Program-made: the position numbers and the translations under genes
The notes under the pieces: generated by a model
Told to the model about the DNA's origin: nothing
Databases searched by the model: none
Seen by the model: the letters and a program-made list of their open reading frames with translations, nothing else
Source of the DNA: Providencia rettgeri
Lineage (GTDB): Bacteria; Pseudomonadota; Gammaproteobacteria; Enterobacterales; Enterobacteriaceae
Assembly: GCF_001874625.1 (NCBI RefSeq)
Contig: NZ_CP017671.1
Coordinates: forward strand, 3,038,001-3,102,000
Direction of reading: 5' to 3'
Length of the DNA stretch: 64,000 nucleotides
In this document: positions 57,468-64,000 of the stretch, piece after piece
Layout of the letters: each line of letters starts with the position of its first letter
How positions within the stretch are numbered: position 1 is the first letter of the stretch

Positions 57468-59063
57468 ATGAACGCATCCACACAGCATTACACTGATATC
57501 TTAATCATTGGGAGTGGTGTCGCAGGACTTTCAGCTGCCTTACGGCTCGCCCCCTTTCATCAAGTGACTATTCTCAGCAAAAGCAACCTCAGTGAAGGGG
57601 CTTCCTACTACGCACAAGGTGGTATTGCCGCCGTTTTTGATGATACCGACAGTATTGAATCTCATGTTGAAGATACCCTCATCGCTGGTGCGGGTATTTG
57701 CCAAAAAGAAGCGGTTGAATTTATTGCCTCAAACGCTAAGCATTGTGTTCAGTGGCTGATCGACCAAGGTGTTTTATTTGACACCGAAATCACCGAAAGC
57801 GGCGAAACACAATATCATTTAACCCGTGAAGGGGGTCATAGCCATCGGCGGATCTTACATCATGCGGATGCCACAGGTAAGGAAGTTGAAACAACTTTAG
57901 TCGATCTTGCCATTGCCCACCCTAATATACATATTAAAGAACGCTATAACGCCGTTGACCTTATCCTTTCTAATCCAGCCAACTCTTCTCGTATTTTAGG
58001 TGCCTACGTCTGGAACCGCCAAAAAGAACAAGTCGAAACAATCCGAGCAAAAACAGTTGTGTTAGCAACGGGAGGTGCTGCTAAAGTTTATCAATACACG
58101 ACAAACCCTGATATTTCTTCTGGCGATGGCATCGCAATGGCATGGAGAGCCGGCTGCCGTGTTGCTAACCTTGAATTTAACCAGTTCCACCCAACCTGTT
58201 TATTCCACCCGCAAGCACGTAATTTTTTACTAACAGAAGCATTGCGCGGAGAAGGGGCTTATTTAAAACGCCCTGATGGTAGTCGTTTTATGCCAGATTA
58301 TGACGAGCGATGCGAACTTGCTCCTCGTGATATTGTTGCTCGGGCAATTGACCATGAAATGAAGCGCCTTGGTGCTGATTGCATGTATTTGGATATCAGC
58401 CATAAGCCTGATGATTTCATAAAAAACCACTTCCCAACCATTTATGCGAAACTAATGACTCTAGGGTTAGATCTCACAAAAGAGCCAATCCCAATTGTGC
58501 CTGCGGCTCATTATACTTGTGGTGGCGTCATTGTGGACAAAATGGGTATGACCGATATCACCAACTTATATGCTATAGGGGAAGTGAGTTACACCGGTTT
58601 ACACGGTGCAAACCGTATGGCCTCAAATTCACTCTTAGAATGCCTTGTATATGGCTGGTCAGCAGCAGAAAACATCAATAAAACCATAAAACAGATCGAT
58701 GAGATCCCTTATTTGCCTGAATGGGATGAAAGCCGAGTGCATAATTCGGATGAACAGGTTGTAATCCAACATAACTGGCATGAATTACGCCTATTTATGT
58801 GGGATTATATGGGGATCGTTAGAACCACCAAACGCCTTGAGCGCGCCTTACGTCGTATTCATCTATTACAGCAAGAAATCCATGATTACTATGCGAATTT
58901 CCGTATTTCAAATAATTTACTGGAATTACGAAACCTCGTTCAAGTTGCTGAATTAATGGTACGTTGCGCGCTAGAGCGCAAAGAAAGCCGTGGGTTACAC
59001 TATACACTTGATTATCCAGACCCATCACCAAATTCAGGGCCTACCGTTTTAATACCTGAATAG
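57468..59063 (+). CDS. nadB: L-aspartate oxidase NadB
   Basis: 531-aa FAD enzyme that oxidises L-aspartate to iminoaspartate, the first step of de novo NAD synthesis. FAD motif [15 protein letters not shown] at about 12-26, active-site region [46 protein letters not shown] and [10 protein letters not shown] are present, and the C-terminal helical domain has [13 protein letters not shown]. Length is near E. coli NadB (540). It is divergent from rpoE as in E. coli. Confidence 0.96.
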   Translation: MNASTQHYTDILIIGSGVAGLSAALRLAPFHQVTILSKSNLSEGASYYAQGGIAAVFDDTDSIESHVEDTLIAGAGICQKEAVEFIASNAKHCVQWLIDQGVLFDTEITESGETQYHLTREGGHSHRRILHHADATGKEVETTLVDLAIAHPNIHIKERYNAVDLILSNPANSSRILGAYVWNRQKEQVETIRAKTVVLATGGAAKVYQYTTNPDISSGDGIAMAWRAGCRVANLEFNQFHPTCLFHPQARNFLLTEALRGEGAYLKRPDGSRFMPDYDERCELAPRDIVARAIDHEMKRLGADCMYLDISHKPDDFIKNHFPTIYAKLMTLGLDLTKEPIPIVPAAHYTCGGVIVDKMGMTDITNLYAIGEVSYTGLHGANRMASNSLLECLVYGWSAAENINKTIKQIDEIPYLPEWDESRVHNSDEQVVIQHNWHELRLFMWDYMGIVRTTKRLERALRRIHLLQQEIHDYYANFRISNNLLELRNLVQVAELMVRCALERKESRGLHYTLDYPDPSPNSGPTVLIPE

Positions 59064-59072
59064 AGGGTCACA

Positions 59073-59100
59073 AAGCCGGCACTGGTGTCGGCTTTTCTTT
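59073..59100 (+). terminator. nadB terminator
   Basis: AAGCCGGCA (59073-59081) pairs with TGTCGGCTT (59086-59094, one G-T pair), followed by TTTTCTTT. It lies 9 bp after the nadB stop. Confidence 0.85.
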
Positions 59101-59122
59101 AGCTAGCTTCACGGTATATAGC

Positions 59123-59857
59123 TTAGTACTTTAAATAAAATGGCTGAATAAGTTTACGAAATGCTTCGGTATATTCATTATTTTCATTTTTTAGCGCTAA
59201 AGATGTTTGTTGTACCGATGCTTCCTGTAATTGAATACCCAGCAGCATACGGTGATAACCAGTTTTAGGTTTATCGCTAATATCGACGCGAAAAGCTGTA
59301 AACCAGCCAGATTTCCCTGCCATATCCTGCAATCTCTCCCCAACTTCGTATGGTAAGACTAAACAAAACAGCCCATGGGGAGCAAGACAGGACTTCGCAC
59401 TTTTTAGCAATACATCATGGGTTAAAGCACATGTATACCTTGCTTGGTCTCGTTTTTTATCACGGCATGCGACCGCAGGTTCAAAATAAGGCGGGTTACT
59501 CACAATCAAGTCATACTGAGTCTGCGAATGCTGGCTATAAGTAATAATATCTTGGTTAATTATATGTAAGCGTTCCGCCCAAGGTGATTCATTAAAGTTT
59601 TCTTGTGCTTGCGCCGCTGCCTCATGGTCTAATTCGACGGCATCAACACGCAATGTTGGGTTTCTTTGGGCTAACATCAGGGCTATCAAGCCACTACCAC
59701 TGCCAATATCTAAAGCTGCTCTAACCCCTTTTACGGGTGCCCAAGCCCCCAGCAACACGCCATCAGTCCCCACTTTCATTGCACATCGGTCATGTGCGAC
59801 AAAAAACTGTTTAAAAGTAAACCCACCTTTGCGGTAATTTTGTTTTAGTTCACACAT
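59123..59857 (-). CDS. trmN: tRNA1(Val) (adenine(37)-N6)-methyltransferase TrmN
   Basis: 244-aa class I methyltransferase (E. coli YfiC/TrmN6, 245 aa) that makes m6A37 in tRNA1-Val. N-terminal GGFTFKQFFVAHDRCAMKVGTDGVLL is highly conserved. SAM motif ALDIGSGSGLIALMLAQR and catalytic NPPY (IVSNPPYFEP) are intact. It is convergent with nadB as in E. coli. Confidence 0.94.
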   Translation of the reverse strand: MCELKQNYRKGGFTFKQFFVAHDRCAMKVGTDGVLLGAWAPVKGVRAALDIGSGSGLIALMLAQRNPTLRVDAVELDHEAAAQAQENFNESPWAERLHIINQDIITYSQHSQTQYDLIVSNPPYFEPAVACRDKKRDQARYTCALTHDVLLKSAKSCLAPHGLFCLVLPYEVGERLQDMAGKSGWFTAFRVDISDKPKTGYHRMLLGIQLQEASVQQTSLALKNENNEYTEAFRKLIQPFYLKY

Positions 59858-59938
59858 GCAAACACTCTAATTGGACAATATTTATTCTATCGTACTCATT
59901 TTGAGCAAATAAAAATGATAATTTAACCTATTCGCTAC

Positions 59939-59969
59939 AATATTATTCTTATATTATGAGAATAATATT
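59939..59969. promoter_or_regulatory. 31-bp palindrome between trmN and the iclR-type gene
   Basis: AATATTATTCT (59939-59949) and AGAATAATATT (59959-59969) are perfect 11-bp inverted repeats with a 9-bp spacer. The palindrome ends 45 bp before the regulator ATG and probably overlaps its promoter. It is a strong candidate operator for the adjacent IclR protein. Confidence 0.65.
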
Positions 59970-60014
59970 TGAGACGAATTTTTTTTACTGCTAAGTTCAA
60001 AAAAAGGAGATGCA

Positions 60015-60746
60015 ATGAATAGTATAAATCGAACCCTAGACATCTTGTCATATATCACAACCAGTGCATCTCCGGTGACGCCTCAGGCTATCTCATCTGC
60101 ATTAGGCATCCCATTATCGACAGTTTATCGGTTGCTGGCAATTCTCATAAACTGGGAATTTGTCTCTTATGCAAAACAATATGGCACTTATTGTGTCGGT
60201 TCGCAGAGTATCAAAAACCAAGAAAAATACTATCACCACAGTTTATTGATGGGAGCTTCTAAACAAGAGCTACAAAAGCTAGCGAAAAAAACGCAAGAAA
60301 CCGTGGCGATAATTACTTCAAACTTACGGGAAACTATTTGTGTAGACATGATTGAAAGTGAACAGGCCTTACGCTGCTCTTTTATTATTGGTCGTGGTAA
60401 TACCTTAATAAAAGGAGCAAGTGCAAAAACGTTACTGGCCTTTCGTCATGAACAATACCAAACCCATGTATTTGAAACACACGCGAAACAATTAGCACAT
60501 GAGCAAAGTAAATTTAAATTACAACAAGACCTACTGCAGATACAAAAACAAGGCTATGGCGTGTCTATCAGTGAAATTGACGAGGGCGTATTGGGGGTTT
60601 CTGCCCCTATTTTCAAAGGAAATGATGTTTTAGCTGTAATTTCAGTTATGGCGCCTGAATTCCGTTCCACTCATCGCGTCGATGAATTTATTACGCATAC
60701 TTGCCAAACAGCCCATAACATTACTAAATTAATTAACCTGGAGTAA
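60015..60746 (+). CDS. IclR-family transcriptional regulator
   Basis: 243-aa regulator. The N-terminal winged helix is RTLDILSYITTSASPVTPQAI and ALGIPLSTVYRLLAIL. The C-terminal IclR effector domain begins near 80 (LLMGASKQELQKLAKKTQETVA) and includes GRGNTLIKGASAKTLLAF and YGVSISEIDEGVLGVSAPIF. RBS AAAGGAGA lies upstream. It is two bases before hutG, so it probably autoregulates a hutG operon. Ligand unknown. Confidence 0.85.
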   Translation: MNSINRTLDILSYITTSASPVTPQAISSALGIPLSTVYRLLAILINWEFVSYAKQYGTYCVGSQSIKNQEKYYHHSLLMGASKQELQKLAKKTQETVAIITSNLRETICVDMIESEQALRCSFIIGRGNTLIKGASAKTLLAFRHEQYQTHVFETHAKQLAHEQSKFKLQQDLLQIQKQGYGVSISEIDEGVLGVSAPIFKGNDVLAVISVMAPEFRSTHRVDEFITHTCQTAHNITKLINLE

Positions 60747-60748
60747 CT

Positions 60749-61666
60749 ATGACACAAGCTTTCCAATGGCAAGGGCGCACAGATGGTGAAACACAAGAAC
60801 ATTTGCGCATCCATCAGGTCATTAACCAACACGCTCCTGCTAAATTTGCCTTAATTGGTTTTGCGTCCGATGAAGGCGTTAGACGTAATAAAGGCCGTCA
60901 GGGGGCCAAAGCGGGTCCAAATGCTATTCGCAGCCAACTTGCAGGGTTGCCAATTCATCAACCACTTGCCATCAAAGATAACGGGACAATTAGCTGTGAT
61001 GACGGTGATCTCGAAGCCGCACAACGCCGTCTATCTGATGAATTAGTAGCTATATTATCTGCTAACCAAAAACCTATCGTCCTAGGTGGTGGTCACGAAG
61101 TGGCATTTGCCAGCTTCCAAGGCCTGTTTGACTATGTTGAACAATATCAAGCGGGTAAAACAATTGGTATTATTAACTTTGATGCGCATTTCGATTTACG
61201 CGAAGCCCCTATTGCCACTTCCGGCACGCCATTTTTGCAATCTGCCATGTTATGTCAGCAATACCAACGTCCTTTCAAATACTTATGCTTAGGCATCGCA
61301 GATCATGGCAATACAAAAGTCCTATTCGATACCGCTGATACGTTAGGTTGCCAATATATCCGCGATAAAGAATTAGCTTATACCAAGCTACCTCAAGCAA
61401 TTGAAAAAATTAAAAAATTCATTGACGATGTCGACTATTTATATGTCACCGTCGATTTAGATGTATTTTCTGCTGCCATTGCGCCAGGCGTTAGTGCACC
61501 AGCACCGAAAGGTATTTCTACTGAAATTTTTGATGAACTATTTGCCATTATCAAAAGTAGCCAAAAAATTGCCGTTTTTGATATCGCAGAATGTAACCCT
61601 GAGTTTGATATTGATAACCATACCGCCAAACTCGCAGCTTATTTGATTTACCAATATTTATTCTAA
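60749..61666 (+). CDS. hutG: Formimidoylglutamase (HutG, arginase/ureohydrolase family)
   Basis: 305-aa binuclear-manganese hydrolase. Metal ligands lie in VLGGGHEVAF, INFDAHFDLRE and TVDLDVFSAAIAPGVSAPAPKG. The N-terminal FALIGFASDEGVRRNKGRQGAKAGPNAIR is the formimidoylglutamase pattern. HutG cleaves N-formimidoyl-L-glutamate to glutamate and formamide in histidine breakdown. No hutHUI genes are in the window, and the regulator is IclR type rather than HutC. Agmatinase or guanidinobutyrase activity is less likely but not excluded. Confidence 0.85.
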   Translation: MTQAFQWQGRTDGETQEHLRIHQVINQHAPAKFALIGFASDEGVRRNKGRQGAKAGPNAIRSQLAGLPIHQPLAIKDNGTISCDDGDLEAAQRRLSDELVAILSANQKPIVLGGGHEVAFASFQGLFDYVEQYQAGKTIGIINFDAHFDLREAPIATSGTPFLQSAMLCQQYQRPFKYLCLGIADHGNTKVLFDTADTLGCQYIRDKELAYTKLPQAIEKIKKFIDDVDYLYVTVDLDVFSAAIAPGVSAPAPKGISTEIFDELFAIIKSSQKIAVFDIAECNPEFDIDNHTAKLAAYLIYQYLF

Positions 61667-61814
61667 TAAAACAACACAACAATTCGACTGATAAATACAC
61701 TGTTTCTCACGCTGTTAAGATAACTTACTTTCGAGCACCACAATAAAAATAGCTTTGAAATTGATTATCAAATTAGCTGTAGCGCAATATCTTAATGGTT
61801 TTTAACTATTGAAT

Positions 61815-61928
61815 TTCCCGTTACAGCTAGGCGGCAAGTGACGTTATCCCTAGGAGCATACAAAAGTATGTGACTAGGGTAGCGGAGCGCGGCTAACAAC
61901 GCTGTAGCGTGAAAGACAACAGTTAAAA
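61815..61928. repeat. ERIC (intergenic repeat unit) element
   Basis: The sequence CCCTAGGAGCATAC-AAAA-GTATGTGACTAGGG forms an imperfect hairpin, and the following GAGCGCGGCTAACAACGCTG and GCGTGAAAGACAAC segments match the ERIC consensus of Enterobacterales as I recall it. It lies between hutG and gltS and would be transcribed with them if the operon continues. Exact ends are estimated. Confidence 0.8.
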
Positions 61929-61938
61929 AGGGAAAAAT

Positions 61939-63144
61939 ATGATTCTACACCTCGACACGCTCTCCACCCTATTTCTAACAGTAATCTGCCTATTGATGGG
62001 GATCCACTTAAAAAAACGTATTGATTGGCTACAACGTTTTTGTATTCCCTCCCCTGTTATTGGCGGTTTTCTGGTTAGTTTGATTATCTGGGGACTTAAA
62101 TCATTCAATCTAGCCGAGATTAATTTTGATACCAGCTTACAAACCTTTTTAATGGTTGCCTTCTTTACCACTATTGGGATTGACGGTAGCTTCCGTATTT
62201 TGAAAAGTGGTGGTCGGTTACTATTTATCTATCTTTTCATCTGCTGGTTTGTGGTTATCTTCCAAGACACTTTCGGTGCAGGGCTTGCCCATTTATTAGG
62301 TGTTGAACCTGTTATCGGCATTATGGCTGGCGGTGTTTCTCTAACAGGAGGGCACGGTGGTGCGGCTGCTTTTGGTGGTATGGCAGAAAGCTTAGGGGTG
62401 CAATCAGCGACAGTCGCCGCTATTGCCGCCGCAACTTTCGGTTTAATAACGGGAAGTCTACTCGGTGGGCCAGTCGCTTCATTTTTGATCAAGAAATTTA
62501 ACGTTCGCATTCAAGCTGATGAAAATGTAGAACGAGTTCAAATACCTGAAACCATCGCAGGGAAAATCGAATCTATCGATGCCCATGCTTTTTTAAAAAT
62601 GCTCGCGTTAGTACTGGGGATCATGGTAATTGGTCAATTCGCCTCGGCACAATTTACTAAGGCAACAGGCTTTTCATTACCGAGTTATGTAGGCGCAATG
62701 ATCATCGCTATTGTTATCCGCAATATTAACGACCAAGTTGAATTATTCCGCATCAACCAAAAATCGGTTGACCTGATATCAGAAGTCTCCCTTGGCTTAT
62801 TTTTAACAATGGCGATGATGTCATTAAAAATTTGGGAGTTGAAAACAGTTGCACTACCATTATTTACCATCCTATTAGCGCAAGTTATTATATTAACGTT
62901 ATTAGTTGTCTTTGTTATTTTTAGACTGCTAGGTAAGAATTACGATGCCGCCGTGATGTGTGCTGGTTTAATGGGCCACGGGCTGGGAGCTACGCCAAAT
63001 GCGATGGCTAACATGTCTTCCGTTTGTGAGCGTTATAAACATGTTTCCATGAAAGCCTTTATGATTGTCCCATTGAGTGGTGCAGTACTCATTGATTTAG
63101 TCGGGATACCTTACCATACTTGGCTTATTAATATGTTTAGCTAA
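61939..63144 (+). CDS. gltS: Sodium/glutamate symporter GltS
   Basis: 401-aa integral-membrane protein, the same length as E. coli GltS, importing glutamate with Na+. Two inverted halves carry the glycine-rich pore loops GGVSLTGGHGGAAAFG (about 130) and CAGLMGHGLGATPNAMANM (about 345), typical of the family. PVIGGFLVSLIIWGL near residue 40 is also conserved. GGGA precedes ATG 61939. It lies downstream of hutG past the ERIC element and ends in a terminator, suggesting a glutamate-related module. Confidence 0.93.
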   Translation: MILHLDTLSTLFLTVICLLMGIHLKKRIDWLQRFCIPSPVIGGFLVSLIIWGLKSFNLAEINFDTSLQTFLMVAFFTTIGIDGSFRILKSGGRLLFIYLFICWFVVIFQDTFGAGLAHLLGVEPVIGIMAGGVSLTGGHGGAAAFGGMAESLGVQSATVAAIAAATFGLITGSLLGGPVASFLIKKFNVRIQADENVERVQIPETIAGKIESIDAHAFLKMLALVLGIMVIGQFASAQFTKATGFSLPSYVGAMIIAIVIRNINDQVELFRINQKSVDLISEVSLGLFLTMAMMSLKIWELKTVALPLFTILLAQVIILTLLVVFVIFRLLGKNYDAAVMCAGLMGHGLGATPNAMANMSSVCERYKHVSMKAFMIVPLSGAVLIDLVGIPYHTWLINMFS

Positions 63145-63152
63145 TCATTTCG

Positions 63153-63176
63153 AAAGGGAGGTTCTCCTCCCTTTTC
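63153..63176 (+). terminator. gltS terminator
   Basis: AAAGGGAGG (63153-63161) pairs perfectly with CCTCCCTTT (63166-63174) around TTCT, followed by TC. Stem and position are good; the T run is formed mainly by the stem end. Confidence 0.75.
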
Positions 63177-63327
63177 AATGGTGTTATCCAGCCTAAACCC
63201 TACCTACTTTCATTGATATATCACTCCCTGTCTACTTTAAAAACAGTTACAATTGAGGAAAGCTGATTTTTCAGGTGAACAATTTTGCTAACCTGTTTAT
63301 AATCAGCGCCCCAAATAGAGGTATATC

Positions 63328-64000
63328 ATGACTGCATCCACTTTTTCTGAACTTGAACTTGACGAAAGCCTAATTAATGCGCTTTCGGATAAAGGCTATC
63401 AACGCCCAACGGCTATTCAAGCCGCGGCTATTCCTGCTGCAATGGATGGCCGAGACGTTTTAGGTTCAGCCCCTACTGGAACAGGTAAAACCGCCGCATT
63501 TTTAATCCCTGCGATTCAACATTTACTTGATTTTCCAAGAAAAAAATCAGGGCCACCTCGAGTTCTGGTTGTTACACCAACTCGTGAATTAGCCATGCAA
63601 GTTGCTGAACAAGCAAAAGAATTATGCGCACATAATCACCTAGATATTGCAACGATTACTGGTGGTGTCGCTTATATGAACCATGCTGAGGTTTTCAGCG
63701 AAAATCAAGATATCGTTGTCGCCACAACAGGTCGCTTACTCCAATATATCAAAGAAGAAAACTTTGACTGCCGGGCCGTTGAAATTTTAATCCTTGATGA
63801 AGCAGACCGCATGTTAGATATGGGGTTTGCGAATGATATCGAAACCATTGCTGGTGAAACGCGCTGGCGCAAACAAACTATGCTCTTCTCTGCAACTCTG
63901 GAAGGCGAAGCAATCCGTGATTTTGCAGAAAGGTTATTAGAAGAACCCATTGAAATTGATGCAGACCCTTCTCGTCGCGAACGCAAAAAAATTCAACAAT
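63328..64000 (+). CDS. srmB: ATP-dependent RNA helicase SrmB (5' part, cut by window end)
   Basis: First 224 codons of a DEAD-box helicase that assists early 50S ribosome assembly. The start MTASTFSELELDESLINAL is SrmB-like, with Q-motif YQRPTAIQ, motif I APTGTGKTAAF, Ia PTRELAMQ, Ib TTGRLLQYI, II DEAD (LILDEADRMLDMGF) and III SATLEG. Reading is open to base 64000. AGAGG lies 10-14 nt before ATG 63328. In E. coli srmB is adjacent to trmN; here iclR-hutG-gltS separates them. Confidence 0.95.
   Translation, partial: MTASTFSELELDESLINALSDKGYQRPTAIQAAAIPAAMDGRDVLGSAPTGTGKTAAFLIPAIQHLLDFPRKKSGPPRVLVVTPTRELAMQVAEQAKELCAHNHLDIATITGGVAYMNHAEVFSENQDIVVATTGRLLQYIKEENFDCRAVEILILDEADRMLDMGFANDIETIAGETRWRKQTMLFSATLEGEAIRDFAERLLEEPIEIDADPSRRERKKIQQ

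Overview
The window is chromosomal DNA of a gamma-proteobacterium of the order Enterobacterales, most likely the family Morganellaceae and probably Providencia. The reasons are the gene order of the E. coli 53-58 min region (trmJ-suhB, hcaT-glyA, hmp, glnB, glrR-qseG-glrK-glmY, purL, mltF, tadA, yfhL, acpS-pdxJ-recO-era-rnc-lepB-lepA, rseC-rseB-rseA-rpoE, nadB, trmN, srmB), the AT-rich base use, a long glutamine-dependent nadE beside glnB, and an ERIC-type repeat. The genus is inferred from pattern recognition, not from a search.

Layout. 1-1778: an IscR-type site at the left edge, then divergent trmJ and suhB. 1802-8596: an accessory sugar-acid cassette (lgoD, lgoR, uxaB and a DctPQM TRAP transporter) that fits L-galactonate uptake and oxidation through tagaturonate to altronate. 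8703-18713: core genes hcaT, glyA, hmp, glnB, nadE and glrR-qseG-glrK. 19003-19495: the small RNA glmY with a sigma-54 promoter and three GlrR boxes. 19770-37907: an accessory block of about 18 kb between glmY and purL. It holds an O-methyltransferase, a UhpABC-type sensor cassette fused as an operon to an AfuABC hexose-phosphate-type ABC transporter, a very AT-rich four-gene locus that resembles a pantocin-A-type RiPP cluster (short peptide, E1/ThiF-like enzyme, 2-oxoglutarate/Fe(II) oxygenase, EamA transporter), and an L-ascorbate (ula) locus with a UlaA-UlaB fusion. 37935-44338: purL, mltF, tadA. 44432-46617: small accessory genes. 46832-59857: core genes yfhL to trmN, including the rnc and rpoE operons. 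59939-63175: an inserted IclR-hutG-gltS group with an ERIC element. 63328-64000: the 5' part of srmB, cut by the window end.

Regulation is unusually readable. Visible sites include PurR boxes at glyA and purL, the GlrR/sigma-54 control region of glmY, a sigma-E promoter before rpoE, an RNase III-type leader stem before rnc, a boxA in the suhB leader, a helically phased TGATTA array between ulaR and ulaA, and a 31-bp palindrome before the iclR-type gene.

Quality. Three genes (dctM, glyA, eamA-like), and possibly a fourth small one, are each broken by what looks like one missing base, in A/T runs for the three clear cases. Because glyA is a core gene, uncorrected homopolymer errors are the first explanation to test. 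The most interesting candidate system is the pantocin-like cluster at about 29166-31621.
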